Source: Xylophilus sp. GW821-FHT01B05
GTDB lineage: Bacteria > Pseudomonadota > Gammaproteobacteria > Burkholderiales > Burkholderiaceae_C
Assembly (NCBI GenBank): GCA_038961845.1
Contig: CP152408.1
Location: forward strand, 1,116,001 to 1,180,000
Length of the DNA: 64,000 nt
Direction of reading: 5' to 3'
The notes below the pieces were generated by a model. The model was not told the origin of the DNA and did no database searches. It saw only the letters and a program-made list of their open reading frames with translations. The translations under genes and the position numbers were made by a program. Below are positions 19,020 to 29,841 of the stretch, one piece after another. The first letter of the stretch is position 1. The number at the start of each line of letters is the position of its first letter.

Positions 19020-20213
19020 TCACAGATAGCGCACCCAGGCCTGCCTGGAGCTGCGCTTGTAACGGGCAAAGGCGCGGCACGGCAGGTACAGCAGCGGGAT
19101 CAGTGCCAGCGTGGTGGCCCAGACGATCCAGAACGCGTCCACGCCAAAGCGCGTGCCCTGGTTGGGCCCGTAGATTGCCAGCAGCACGCGGTAGCCGGCC
19201 AGCAGCAGCAATAGGTGCAGGATGTAATAGAACATCGGTGCGCCGCCAAAAGTGGCCAGCACGCGGGTCGCGGGGTTGTCGGCAAATTCGAACAGCGCCA
19301 GCACCAGAAAGGCCGCGCCCAGCGTCATCAGCAGGAAGTCGAGTGAAGGCGGGTACTTGGTGAAGTTGAGCCAGGACATCAGCGTGCGCACCGTGCTGTC
19401 GCCGCTGCTCCAGGGCAGCGCCTCGCCGTAGAGGTTGAAGCCGCGCAGCACCAGCAGCAGCGCCAGGCAGGCCAGGCCCAGCAGCACCAGGATGCGCTGG
19501 CGTTGCCGCCCGCCCACCACATGCGCATACAGCGGCCCGGCCACATAGCCCAGCAGGATCACGCCGATCCAGGGCAGCACCGGGTAGGTCAGGCGAATCT
19601 GCAGCGCGCCTTCGGCCACCACCCAGCCGCGGTGCAGCAGCAGCGTCCAGGGCAGGTAGAGCGGGCTGTCGGCCGGAAGGTTGATGCCCGACAGCAGGTT
19701 GTGCCCGAACACGATCACAAAGCCCACGGCCGCCAGCAGCCAGCGCGGCAGGCCAGACACCAGGGCCAGCACCACCATGCTGAAACCAATCGCCCAGATC
19801 ACCTGCAGGTAGATGATCTTGGGCGGCAACTGGCCAGTCCAGGCAAAGCTGATGACGGTGCATTCCAGCACCAGCAGGAACAGGCCGCGCTTGAGCAGAA
19901 AGGACTTGAGCGGGCGCGGTGTGCCGCTGGGCGGGTTGGCGTAAAGCCAGGCCGACAGGCCGGTGAGAAAGACAAAGGCCGGCGCGCAGAAGTGCGCGGC
20001 CAGGCGCGAGAAGAAGACTTCGGGCGGCGTGCTGGCGACGTTCATCGGGTCGCTCACCTGCAGGTGCAGATAGAGCGTTTCGCGCACGTGGTCCAGCAGC
20101 ATGATCAGCATGACCAGGCCGCGCAGCATGTCGATGGCGCCTATGCGCGAGCGGCCGGCGCTAGGGGTGGGAAGACTGGCGGAGGATGGCATCGGTTGTG
20201 TCTGCGGGTCCAA
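19020..20213 (-). CDS. Polytopic membrane protein, heparan-alpha-glucosaminide N-acetyltransferase-like (DUF1624)
   Basis: A 397-residue integral membrane protein with roughly ten hydrophobic helices. The N-terminal IGAIDMLRGLVMLIMLLDHVRE matches the DUF1624/HGSNAT-type start, in which the DH pair is conserved in membrane acyltransferases. The C-terminal half has FGGAPMFYYILHLLLL, another family block. Members move acyl groups across the membrane onto sugars or remain uncharacterised; the substrate here is unknown. An alternative start at the second Met (residue 8) is possible. It is divergent from the thiamine operon. Confidence 0.8.
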   Translation of the reverse strand: MDPQTQPMPSSASLPTPSAGRSRIGAIDMLRGLVMLIMLLDHVRETLYLHLQVSDPMNVASTPPEVFFSRLAAHFCAPAFVFLTGLSAWLYANPPSGTPRPLKSFLLKRGLFLLVLECTVISFAWTGQLPPKIIYLQVIWAIGFSMVVLALVSGLPRWLLAAVGFVIVFGHNLLSGINLPADSPLYLPWTLLLHRGWVVAEGALQIRLTYPVLPWIGVILLGYVAGPLYAHVVGGRQRQRILVLLGLACLALLLVLRGFNLYGEALPWSSGDSTVRTLMSWLNFTKYPPSLDFLLMTLGAAFLVLALFEFADNPATRVLATFGGAPMFYYILHLLLLLAGYRVLLAIYGPNQGTRFGVDAFWIVWATTLALIPLLYLPCRAFARYKRSSRQAWVRYL

Positions 20214-20300
20214 TGGGGATGGCGGCTGAAGGAGAAGAGCCGGTACTGAAAACCGCCCGATTCTGACCGTGGTTTTTGCAGCAGGCCTAGAATCGCGCCT

Positions 20301-20383
20301 GCTCCGGGGTGCGCAATGCGCTGAGATGGCCTTCCAGGCCGAACCCGCGAACTTGAACCGGCTAGTACCGGCGTAAGAAGAGC
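20301..20383 (+). promoter_or_regulatory. TPP riboswitch (THI element)
   Basis: The aptamer is recognisable by its conserved pieces in order: CGGGGTGCGC, GCTGAGATGG, GAACCCGCGAACTTGAACCGG, TAGTACCGGCGTAAGAAGAGC. GCTC at the 5' end can pair with GAGC at the 3' end to close P1. It lies about 100 bases before thiC. TPP binding normally lowers expression of the downstream thiamine genes. Confidence 0.96.
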
Positions 20384-20442
20384 TGCAGTTCCTCAGTCCC
20401 CCGGGCGTATTCCGTCTGGCGCGGGTTGGGCCGAACGATTGC

Positions 20443-22363
<1,921 letters not shown>

Positions 22364-22497
22364 AACACCCCCAGGCTTCGCGCACTTCGTGTCGCTGCGC
22401 CAACCCCCTCAAGGGGGCACATCCAGCGGCCCGGCAAAGCCGGTTCCGCGGATGTCTGCGCATGGCCTGCTCCGCGGCCTTTGGTACCTCTGCGTTT
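22364..22497 (+). repeat. Dispersed GC-rich repeat, family 2, copy B
   Basis: It starts right after the thiC stop codon with ACACCCCCAGGCTTCGCGC, then AACCCCCTCAAGGGGG, CGGCCCGGCAAAGCCGG and GCATGGCCTGCTCCGCGGCC. Several internal short palindromes are visible. It separates thiC from thiO within the operon and may form structured RNA there. Other copies: 15766-15937 (reverse) and 59226-59352. Confidence 0.85.
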
Positions 22498-22537
22498 CAT
22501 GCGCGGCGGATGGTGCTCGGCGCAATGGAGAACTGAC

Positions 22538-23599
22538 ATGGCGAGTATCGGCATTGCCGGCGCCGGCCTGCTGGGTCGGCTGCTGGCTTGGCGCCTGGCG
22601 CGCGCGGGGCACCGCGTGGAGGTGTTCGATCCGGCCGCCGGCCCGGCGCCGTCCTATGACGGGCAGGGCGCAGCGGCCTTCAGTGCGGCCGGCATGCTCA
22701 GCCCGCTGGCCGAGCTGGACCATGCGGATGCCGGCATTGCTGCGCTGGGCTGGCGCTCGATAGCGCTGTGGCGCGACATCGCCGCGCAACTGGGCGCGCC
22801 GGAGCTGTTCACGCAGCGCGGCAGCCTGCTGCTGGCGCACCGCAGCGACCGCGGTGCGGCCGAGCGCGTGCTGGCGCGCCTGGCCCGCGCACCGGCTGGG
22901 TGGCCGCAGGCGCAACTGCTGGATGCAGAAGCGCTGCGGGCGCTGGAGCCATCGCTGCAAGGCGCGGCCCACGCCTGGCTGCTGCCGGACGAGGCGCAGA
23001 TCCAGCCACCGGCCATGCTGGCGCAGTTGCACGCGCAAGCCGGTGACGGCGTGCGCTGGCACTGGGGCCGGCCCATCGCGCAGGTGCAGCCTGGGCAACT
23101 GGTGCCGGTCGATGGCACGGCCCTGCGCTTTGACTGGGCCATCGATGTACGCGGCCTGGGCGCACGCGATGCCGCGCTGCCCTTGCGCGGTGTGCGCGGC
23201 GAAACCGTCTGGCTGCAGGCGCCCGCGCATGGCCTGCAACGGCCGCTGCGCCTGCTGCACCCGCGCCACCCGGTCTACCTGGTGCCGCGCGGGCCCGACC
23301 GCTTGTTTGTGGGCGCCAGCGAGATCGAGAGCGAAGACCGCTCGCCGGTATCCCTGCGCAGCGCGGTAGAGCTGATGGCCGCCGCCCACAGCGTGCTGCC
23401 GGCCCTGGCCGAGGCGCGCATCGAACGGCTCGACCGCAACCTGCGCCCGGCCTTGCCCGACAACGCGCCGCGCACCGACATCCAGCCCGGCCTGCTGCGC
23501 ATCAACGGCCTGTTCCGCCATGGCTGGCTGATGGCGCCGGCGCTGGTGGCCGACGCGCTGGACCAACTAGAGACATCCAAGGAGCTGCTCCATGCATGA
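22538..23599 (+). CDS. thiO: Glycine oxidase-type FAD oxidoreductase ThiO
   Basis: A 353-residue D-amino-acid-oxidase-fold flavoenzyme. The N-terminal FAD-binding GIAGAGLLGRLLAWRLARAG is at about residues 4-23. In the thiazole branch ThiO oxidises glycine to dehydroglycine (iminoacetate) for ThiG. The ATG at 22538 is used because it begins MASIGIAGAG just before the dinucleotide fold and follows GGAG; upstream in-frame sequence comes from the repeat. The 3' end overlaps thiS by 8 bp. Confidence 0.92.
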   Translation: MASIGIAGAGLLGRLLAWRLARAGHRVEVFDPAAGPAPSYDGQGAAAFSAAGMLSPLAELDHADAGIAALGWRSIALWRDIAAQLGAPELFTQRGSLLLAHRSDRGAAERVLARLARAPAGWPQAQLLDAEALRALEPSLQGAAHAWLLPDEAQIQPPAMLAQLHAQAGDGVRWHWGRPIAQVQPGQLVPVDGTALRFDWAIDVRGLGARDAALPLRGVRGETVWLQAPAHGLQRPLRLLHPRHPVYLVPRGPDRLFVGASEIESEDRSPVSLRSAVELMAAAHSVLPALAEARIERLDRNLRPALPDNAPRTDIQPGLLRINGLFRHGWLMAPALVADALDQLETSKELLHA

Positions 23600-23822
23600 C
23601 GACACATCCCTGGCCGAGGGCCCGGTCATCCGCCTCGATGGCCGAGCACACACGGTGCTGGCCGGCAGCACGCTGGCCGATTTGGTCGAGGCCCTGGGCC
23701 ATGCGCCCGATGCGGTGGCTACGGCGGTCAACGGCGACTTCGTTCCGCGCAGCCAGCGCGCTGCGCAACAGCTGCGTGCGGGCGATGCCGTGCTGCTTTT
23801 TCAACCCATCACCGGGGGCTGA
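23592..23822 (+). CDS. thiS: Sulfur carrier protein ThiS
   Basis: A 76-residue ubiquitin-like sulfur carrier. It ends in the required Gly-Gly (LLFQPITGG), whose terminal carboxylate is adenylated and thiocarboxylated to give sulfur to ThiG. A short N-terminal extension of about 10 residues precedes the usual beta-grasp start. It overlaps thiO and is 4 bp before thiG, so translation is coupled. The ThiF adenylyltransferase is not in the window. Confidence 0.95.
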   Translation: MHDDTSLAEGPVIRLDGRAHTVLAGSTLADLVEALGHAPDAVATAVNGDFVPRSQRAAQQLRAGDAVLLFQPITGG

Positions 23823-23826
23823 TGCC

Positions 23827-24633
23827 ATGTCGCACGATGACACCTGGCAGGTCGGCGACACACGCCTCACCAGCCGCTTTCTTCTGGGCACCGCTGGCTA
23901 CCCTTCGCCTCAAGTGCTGGCCGAGGCCATTGCCGCAGCCCGCCCGGCGGCCGTCACCGTCGGCCTCAAGCGCACGCTGGCCAGCGGCGCCGACAACGGC
24001 TTTGTCGCCGGCGTGCATGCCGCCGCGCAGGCAGGGGGCGCGCGCTTGCTGCCCAACACCGCCGGCTGCCGCAGCGCGCGCGAGGCGGTGCAGCTGGCGC
24101 GCATGGCGCGCGAGTTGTACGGCACCGACTGGATCAAGCTCGAAGTGGTCGGCGACGAGCACACGCTGCAGCCCGACCCGGTAGAGCTGGTGCAGGCAGC
24201 GGCCACGCTGGCCAAGGAAGGCTTCACCGTCTGGCCCTACTGCACCGACGACCTGGTGACCTGCCGTCGCCTGCTCGATGCCGGCTGCCCGCTGCTCATG
24301 CCCTGGGGCGCGCCCATAGGCTCGGGCCAGGGCCTGCTCAACCCCTGGGCGCTGCGCACGCTGCGCGAGCGCTTGCCTGATGCAACCCTGATCGTCGACG
24401 CCGGCATAGGCGCGCCATCGCATGCCGCGCAGGCGCTGGAGATGGGCTTTGACGCGGTCTTGCTCAACAGCGCCGTGGCCCAGGCGCGCGACCCGGTGGC
24501 CATGGCCTACGCCTTTCACCACGCCGTGAAGGCCGGCCGCACGGCGTGGCGCGCGGGCGTCATGGCGCGGCAAGACTTTGCCGTGGCCAGCACGCCCACC
24601 GGTGGCGAAGCCTTCCTGATCGGCGCCGCATGA
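23827..24633 (+). CDS. thiG: Thiazole synthase ThiG
   Basis: A 268-residue TIM-barrel enzyme that builds the thiazole phosphate from 1-deoxyxylulose 5-phosphate, dehydroglycine and ThiS thiocarboxylate. The Schiff-base lysine is in DWIKLEVVGDEHTLQPD, and the phosphate-binding loops include MPWGAPIGSGQG and VDAGIGAPSHA. The start is ATG 23827 (MSHDDTWQVG); the longer open frame upstream is thiS read out of frame. Its TGA overlaps the ATG of thiDE. Confidence 0.97.
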   Translation: MSHDDTWQVGDTRLTSRFLLGTAGYPSPQVLAEAIAAARPAAVTVGLKRTLASGADNGFVAGVHAAAQAGGARLLPNTAGCRSAREAVQLARMARELYGTDWIKLEVVGDEHTLQPDPVELVQAAATLAKEGFTVWPYCTDDLVTCRRLLDAGCPLLMPWGAPIGSGQGLLNPWALRTLRERLPDATLIVDAGIGAPSHAAQALEMGFDAVLLNSAVAQARDPVAMAYAFHHAVKAGRTAWRAGVMARQDFAVASTPTGGEAFLIGAA

Positions 24634-26186
24634 CACGGCCACCTGTGATCTGGAGCGTGGCCGGCACCGACAGCGCTGGCGGCGCCGGCATAGCGGCCGA
24701 CCAGCGCGCGGCCGACGCCTGCGGCGTGCACCTGTGCACCGTGGTGGCCGCCGTCACGGCCCAGCATTCGCAGGGCGTGACGCATGTCGAGCCACTGCCC
24801 GCAGCCGTGCTTGATGCGCAGATGGCAGCACTGGAGCACGACCTGCCCCCGCTCGCCGTAAAGACCGGCCTGCTCGGCGGCGTGGCGCAGGTGCAGGCCG
24901 TGGCCCGCTGGATCGACCGGCTGCGCGCGCGCGGCCCGGTGGCGCTGGTGGTGGACCCGGTGCTGGGCGCCAGCACCGGCGCTGCCTTTGCCGACGCGGC
25001 TACGCTGGCCGCCTACCGCGATCTGCTGCTGCCGCGCACCACGCTGCTCACGCCGAATCGGCGCGAGGCGTTGCGGCTCACCGGCCTGGCCGACGATGCC
25101 AGAGCGGCGGCGCTGGCAGCCGCTCTGCACCAGGCCGGCGCAGAGGCGGTCTGCATCACCGGCGGTGACGACGCGCCGGTCGATGGCCTGGCGCTGGATT
25201 GGGTCGACACGCCGCACGCCGCTGGCTGGCTGGCGCTGCCGCGCATCGCCACGCCGCACCACCACGGCACCGGCTGCACCTTTGCCAGCAGCGCCGCCGC
25301 GGCCATGGCGCGCGGCTTTGTCGCGGCCGATGCATTGGTGCTGGCCAAGATGGCGACCGCGCAGGCGCTGCGCCACGGCCATGCCGCAGGGCAGGGCGCC
25401 GGGCCGGTCTGTGCGCAGCCGGGCTTCATCAGCGATCCATCCTTGATGCCGCAACTGTCGTGGAGCGAGCAGCCGCGTTTCGCCCCCTTCCTGCCCACGC
25501 AGCATCCAGCGTTGGGCCTGTATGCCATCGCAGACAGCGCAGAGCGCCTGGCCCGCATCCTGGCGGCCGGCGTGCGCACGGTGCAACTGCGCATCAAGAC
25601 GCCGCCACAGCCCAACGCCGCCTGGCAGGCGGCGCTGCGCGCGCAAGTGCAGCGCGCCGTGGCCGATTGCCGCGCCGCCGGTGCGCAACTCTTCATCAAC
25701 GACCACCGCGCGCTGGCACTGGAGCTGGGCGCACCCGGCCTGCATCTGGGCCAGGAAGATTTGCTGGCGTTGAGCGATGCCGAGCGCGAGGCGCTGTTGG
25801 GCAAAGGTGCACCGGCGCTTGGCGTCAGCTCGCACAGCCTCTGGGAACTGGCGCGTGCCCGCAGCCTGGCGCCACGCTACATCGCCTGCGGGCCGGTCTG
25901 GCCCACCACGACCAAGGCCATGCCCTGGCGCCCGCAGGGCCTGGACAACCTGGCCTGGTGGTGCCACATGGCCGGCGCGCCCGTGGTCGCCATCGGAGGC
26001 ATCCTCACGCCCGAGCAGGCCGAGGCCGCAGCGCGCAGCGGGGCCGATGGCGTGTGCATCGTGCGCGGCTTGGGTGATGCGCCGGCGGAGACGGTGCCAG
26101 ATTTTCAGCAGGCGCTGCAAACCGGGCGCAGTGCCCCGGCATTGGCTATCCCGGGCTGGCCGCACGCCAGCCTGGCTCCGGCTTAG
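24630..26186 (+). CDS. thiDE: Bifunctional HMP/HMP-P kinase and thiamine-phosphate synthase (ThiD-ThiE fusion)
   Basis: A 518-residue fusion. Residues 1 to about 270 are a ribokinase-fold ThiD with AGTDSAGGAGIAAD at the substrate end and HHHGTGCTFASS (anion hole/catalytic Cys loop). After a linker, about residues 295-500 are a TIM-barrel ThiE with QLRIK, FINDH, LHLGQEDL, GVSSHS and CGPVWPTTTK. It phosphorylates hydroxymethylpyrimidine twice and joins it to thiazole phosphate. The ThiE lysine/aspartate set looks conserved, though the FINDH segment replaces the usual INDR. The ATG overlaps the thiG stop (ATGA). Last gene of the operon. Confidence 0.93.
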   Translation: MTRPPVIWSVAGTDSAGGAGIAADQRAADACGVHLCTVVAAVTAQHSQGVTHVEPLPAAVLDAQMAALEHDLPPLAVKTGLLGGVAQVQAVARWIDRLRARGPVALVVDPVLGASTGAAFADAATLAAYRDLLLPRTTLLTPNRREALRLTGLADDARAAALAAALHQAGAEAVCITGGDDAPVDGLALDWVDTPHAAGWLALPRIATPHHHGTGCTFASSAAAAMARGFVAADALVLAKMATAQALRHGHAAGQGAGPVCAQPGFISDPSLMPQLSWSEQPRFAPFLPTQHPALGLYAIADSAERLARILAAGVRTVQLRIKTPPQPNAAWQAALRAQVQRAVADCRAAGAQLFINDHRALALELGAPGLHLGQEDLLALSDAEREALLGKGAPALGVSSHSLWELARARSLAPRYIACGPVWPTTTKAMPWRPQGLDNLAWWCHMAGAPVVAIGGILTPEQAEAAARSGADGVCIVRGLGDAPAETVPDFQQALQTGRSAPALAIPGWPHASLAPA

Positions 26187-26254
26187 AAAATTTAGAATAA
26201 AAGTGGCTGAATCCCAGGTACTGCCTGGGCTATTAGCTATAAATATAATAGCTT
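26186..26254 (+). repeat. Dispersed repeat, family 1, copy 3
   Basis: It begins at the last base of the thiDE TAG with GAAAATTTAG, then AAAAGTGGCTGAATCCCAGG, CCTGGGC, TATTAGCTAT and AATAATAGC. It is the clearest copy for defining the consensus. It occupies the first part of the 220-bp gap to opgD; the rest of that gap shows no further recognisable element. Confidence 0.85.
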
Positions 26255-26406
26255 CCATGCGGCGTGGCGCCGGCGCCGTCCATGCTCTGTTACGCCGCAT
26301 GCGGCGCACGCCATTAGGATGGTGCGTTGCAGCAACGCACCTCCGCCGGCCGGCGCGCCGATGCGCCGGCTGCCATCCCTCCAGAACTGCGAAGAGATCT
26401 GAACCG

Positions 26407-28020
26407 ATGCCCCAGACGACAAATTTTGACCGCCGCTCCTTTCTCGCGGCTGGCAGCGCCGCAGCCGCTCTTACTGCACTCGGCCTGCCCGCCTCGGCAT
26501 TTGCCGCGCCCGCCGGCCTGAAGCTGGGCGAGCCGCGCCCCTTCTCTTTCGAAGCCCTGGCCGCGCGCGCCAAGGTGCTGGCGACCAAGCCCTATGCGCC
26601 CGGCACGCCCTTGCCCGTGGCGGTGCTGGACCGCATCGACTACGAAGCCCACGGCAAGATCAAGTTCAACACCGACTACGCGCTGTTCAAGGACGGCCCA
26701 GGGCAGTTCCCGGTCACCTTCTTTCACCTGGGCAAGTTCTTCCAGGTGCCGGTGCACATGTACGTGCTCTCGCGCAATGACGACGACTTCTTTGCGCGCG
26801 AGATCGTCTACGACGCCGCCTACTTCGACATGCCGGCCAACAGCCCGGCGCGCGAACTGCCCGAGGGCGCGGGCTTTGCCGGCTTTCGCTTTCAAGAGAG
26901 CCGCACCGCTGACCAGAAAAAGCTCGACTGGCGCGGCAACGACTGGGTCGCCTTTTTGGGCGCGAGCTACTTCCGCGCGATTGGCGAGCTGTACCAGTAC
27001 GGCCTTTCGGCCCGCGCCGTGGCACTGGACGTGGCCCTGCCCGACCGGCCGGAAGAGTTCCCCAGCTTCACCGAGTTCTACTTCGACCCGCCGGCCGAGG
27101 GCGGCGACACGGTGGTGGTGCACGCCCTGCTCGAAGGCCCGAGCATCACCGGTGCCTACAAGTTCGTGATGCAGCGCGCCAAGGCGGTGGTGATGGACAT
27201 CGAATGCCAGCTGTTTGTGCGCAAGGACATCGGCCGCCTGGGCCTGGCGCCGCTGACCTCGATGTACTGGTTCTCCGAAACGGTCAAGCCCACCGCCATC
27301 GACTGGCGGCCCGAGGTGCATGACTCTGACGGCCTGGCCATCTGGACCGGTGGCGGCGAGCGCATCTGGCGCCCGCTGAACAACCCGGGCGGCACCACCG
27401 GCGCCGCGTTTTCCGACCAGCAGCCCAAGGGCTTTGGCCTGCTGCAGCGCGACCGCAACTTTGACCACTACCTGGACGGCGTCATGTACGACCGCCGGCC
27501 CAGCCTGTGGGTGGAGCCGCAGGGCAATTGGGGCGAGGGCGAGGTGCAACTGATAGAGATCCCGACCGACGACGAGATCCACGACAACACGGTCGCCTTC
27601 TGGGTGCCCAAGGCCCCGGCCAAGGCCGGCAGTAGCTACAGCCTGCGCTACCGCCTGCACTGGACCGACAAGGAGCCGTACCCGACGCCCCTGGCCACTT
27701 GCGTGGCCACGCGCCTGGGCCGTGGCGGCCAGCCGGGCCAGCCGCGCCCGGCGGGCGTGCGCAAGTTCATGGTCGAATTTTTGGGCGGCCCGCTCGCCGG
27801 CCTGCCCTTTGGCGTCAAGCCCGAGGCGGTATTGAGCGCGCCCAGCGGCAAGTTCTCTTATGTGTTCACCGAAGCCGTGCCCAACGGCGTGCCCGGCCAC
27901 TGGCGTGCTCAGTTTGACTTCACTGCCGATGGCAAGGAGCCGGTGGATATTCGGCTGTACCTGAAGAATGGGGATCAGACGCTGTCTGAAACCTGGCTCT
28001 ATCGCTACGAGCCCTTCTGA
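26407..28020 (+). CDS. opgD: Osmoregulated periplasmic glucan biosynthesis protein D (MdoD/OpgD)
   Basis: A 537-residue periplasmic protein of the OpgG/OpgD family, which shapes the backbone of osmoregulated beta-glucans. A twin-arginine signal is visible (DRRSFLAAG near residues 8-16, hydrophobic core, cleavage near AFAAPA), matching OpgD rather than the Sec-dependent OpgG. Family blocks include NTDYALFKDGPGQFPVTFFHLG, YDRRPSLWVEP and KFMVEFLGGPL. ATG 26407 places the RR motif correctly; the open frame extending upstream is thiDE out of frame. No opgH is adjacent. Confidence 0.93.
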   Translation: MPQTTNFDRRSFLAAGSAAAALTALGLPASAFAAPAGLKLGEPRPFSFEALAARAKVLATKPYAPGTPLPVAVLDRIDYEAHGKIKFNTDYALFKDGPGQFPVTFFHLGKFFQVPVHMYVLSRNDDDFFAREIVYDAAYFDMPANSPARELPEGAGFAGFRFQESRTADQKKLDWRGNDWVAFLGASYFRAIGELYQYGLSARAVALDVALPDRPEEFPSFTEFYFDPPAEGGDTVVVHALLEGPSITGAYKFVMQRAKAVVMDIECQLFVRKDIGRLGLAPLTSMYWFSETVKPTAIDWRPEVHDSDGLAIWTGGGERIWRPLNNPGGTTGAAFSDQQPKGFGLLQRDRNFDHYLDGVMYDRRPSLWVEPQGNWGEGEVQLIEIPTDDEIHDNTVAFWVPKAPAKAGSSYSLRYRLHWTDKEPYPTPLATCVATRLGRGGQPGQPRPAGVRKFMVEFLGGPLAGLPFGVKPEAVLSAPSGKFSYVFTEAVPNGVPGHWRAQFDFTADGKEPVDIRLYLKNGDQTLSETWLYRYEPF

Positions 28021-28106
28021 TCCGGGAGACTGAACCGCTCGCCTTGAGTCTGTCGAAAGGCCTGTCCTGAGCCTGCCGAAAGGCTCCCAGGCTTCGACAG
28101 GCTCAG
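28021..28106. repeat. TTCGACAGGCTCAG-type hairpin repeat, left unit, interrupted by an insertion sequence
   Basis: The unit has GCCTTGAGTCTGTCGAAAGG, CCTGTCCTGAGCCTGCCGAAAGG and GCTTCGACAGGCTCAG, which form inverted repeats. An almost identical unit lies at 29899-29990. The left unit stops exactly at CTCAG, where the IS begins, and its missing right part resumes at 29842. This type of palindromic repeat is found in many proteobacterial genomes. Confidence 0.8.
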
Positions 28107-29841
28107 AAGGTGTGAACGAATATCCGCCCCCGTGCGTTGATAGCGAATGGCCAACGCAAGCAACGCCCCCAAGACATCCGAACAAGCGGCCCTGTTCCAC
28201 GAAGCGCCCGCAGATGGCGCCGTAGTTGCAACGCCACGGCCAGCAAAGCCGGCGCACACAGCAGGCACGCCACGCCTGCTGCACGCCGATCGCCAGCAGA
28301 TCGAGCTACGCCCCTGCGACCTCGATGCCCTTGTCGCCGCAGACCATCCCGCGCGCAGCGTCTGGGCTTTTGTGCAGGCGCTGGACCTCGCGCCGCTCTA
28401 CGCCCAGGTCAAGTCGGTGCAAGGCTCGGCCGGCGCACCCGCCATCGATCCGGCCATCCTCATGGCGCTGTGGCTGTGGGCCACCGTCGAGGGCGTGGGC
28501 TCGGCCCGCGAGATCGACCGGCTGTGCGAGCGCGACGACATCTACCGCTGGCTCTGCGGTGGCGTCGGGGTCAACTACCACACGCTGGCGAGCTTTCGCA
28601 CAGCCAACACCGAGTGGCTCGATGCGCAACTCACCCGCAGCATCGCCGCGCTCATGGAGCGCAAGCTGGTCACGCTCGACGTAGTCGCCCAGGACGGCCT
28701 GCGCGTTCGCGCCCACGCCAAGGCCTCGAGCTTCCGGCGCAAGGAGCGCCTGGGCGAGCTGCATGCCTTGGCGCTCGCCCAGGTCAACGCCCTCAAGAGC
28801 GAACTCGAGGCCGATGCGGGCGCCAGCACGCGGCGCAAGGCCGCCGCGCGCGAACGCGCCGCACGGGAGCGCGAGGAGCGCCTGGCCCGGGCACTGCAGA
28901 CCTTCGGCGAGATCGAGCGGGGCGCACTCGACAAGATCAAGAACAAGGCCAGTGCGCGTGCCAGGCGAGGCAAGTCTGGCCAGGCCCCAGTAGGTGATAG
29001 CCCCGCCGGGGATGCTCCCAGCGCCCTGCCCGAACCCGACGCCCCACCTGCCGAGCCACGCCCCGCCAGCGGCGAGGCGCAGCCGAAGTCCAGCGCAGGC
29101 GCGCCCAAGCGGGTCAGCACCACGGATGCAGACGCCCGGGTGATGAAGATGGCCGACGGAGGATTCCGTCCGGCCTACAACGCGCAGGTGCTGGTGGACG
29201 AGGCCACGCAGTTGATCGCCGGTATCGCGGTGGTCTGCGCGGGCAGCGATATGCATGAGATGGCGCCCATGCATCGCCAGATCGAGCAGCGCTACGGCCG
29301 CACGCCCACGCACTGGCTGGCCGATGGTGGCTACCCCCAGTACGACGCACTCGAGGAACTCAGCCGTCGCGGCACGCAGCCGGTGGTGCCGCCCTCGCGC
29401 AGCCGCAAACCTGGCTTCGATCCGCTCAGCCCCAAGGCCAGTGACTCACCGTTGATTGCGCAGTGGCGCGCGTTCATGGCCAGTGACGAGGGCCAGAAGC
29501 TCTACAGGCGCCGCGCCGCAAGTATCGAATGCGCCAATGCGCAGCTCAGGCGACGGGGCTTGTACCGCCTGAATGTGTGCGGCAAGTTGAAGGCACGCGC
29601 GGTGCTGCTGTGGCACGCGCTGGCGCATAACTTGATGCGCATGCGCTCGCTGGGGTTTGCGCTCGGGGGGTGAACTGAGCGCGCTTGCGGGCTCGCCCTG
29701 CAGCCTCCACAAGGCCCCAAGACTGCGGCTGGGCGCTCTGGGACCTCCGAGAGGCCAGGAGCTCGCCGCAGCCCCGTTCAATTGGCCACCGCGGCCTTCA
29801 AGCCGCCTGTTGGCGCATGGGAGTTGATTTTTTCACGCCTT
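28107..29841 (+). mobile_element. IS1182-like insertion sequence, 1735 bp, apparently intact
   Basis: Imperfect terminal inverted repeats: the left end starts AAGGTGTGAACGAAT and the right end, read on the minus strand, AAGGCGTGAAAAAAT. CTCAG occurs immediately outside both ends (28102-28106 and 29842-29846), consistent with a 5-bp target duplication. One full-length transposase gene is inside. The element sits in a TTCGACAGGCTCAG hairpin repeat, so the insertion broke an intergenic palindrome and no gene. Confidence 0.82.
28147..29673 (+). CDS. Transposase, IS1182 family (DDE type)
   Basis: A 508-residue DDE transposase. The N-terminal DUF772-type region covers about residues 50-160 (RSVWAFVQALDLAPLY, VEGVGSAREIDRLC, VNYHTLASFRT). 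Likely catalytic acids are Asp183 (QDGLRVRA), Asp393 (LADGGYPQYD) and Glu461 (ASIECANAQLRRRGLY). A charged, proline-rich insert lies at about 225-320. The reading frame is uninterrupted, so the element could be active. ATG 28147 is 40 bp inside the left end. Confidence 0.93.
   Translation: MANASNAPKTSEQAALFHEAPADGAVVATPRPAKPAHTAGTPRLLHADRQQIELRPCDLDALVAADHPARSVWAFVQALDLAPLYAQVKSVQGSAGAPAIDPAILMALWLWATVEGVGSAREIDRLCERDDIYRWLCGGVGVNYHTLASFRTANTEWLDAQLTRSIAALMERKLVTLDVVAQDGLRVRAHAKASSFRRKERLGELHALALAQVNALKSELEADAGASTRRKAAARERAAREREERLARALQTFGEIERGALDKIKNKASARARRGKSGQAPVGDSPAGDAPSALPEPDAPPAEPRPASGEAQPKSSAGAPKRVSTTDADARVMKMADGGFRPAYNAQVLVDEATQLIAGIAVVCAGSDMHEMAPMHRQIEQRYGRTPTHWLADGGYPQYDALEELSRRGTQPVVPPSRSRKPGFDPLSPKASDSPLIAQWRAFMASDEGQKLYRRRAASIECANAQLRRRGLYRLNVCGKLKARAVLLWHALAHNLMRMRSLGFALGG

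Noticed and set aside
25777..26406. Upstream extension of the opgD frame over thiDE
   Set aside because: The Tat signal peptide begins at 26407; the extension is an out-of-frame reading of ThiE and the repeat.
24516..28284. Long minus-strand open frames opposite thiDE and opgD
   Set aside because: They have no start or domain support, and thiDE and opgD are unambiguous on the plus strand.
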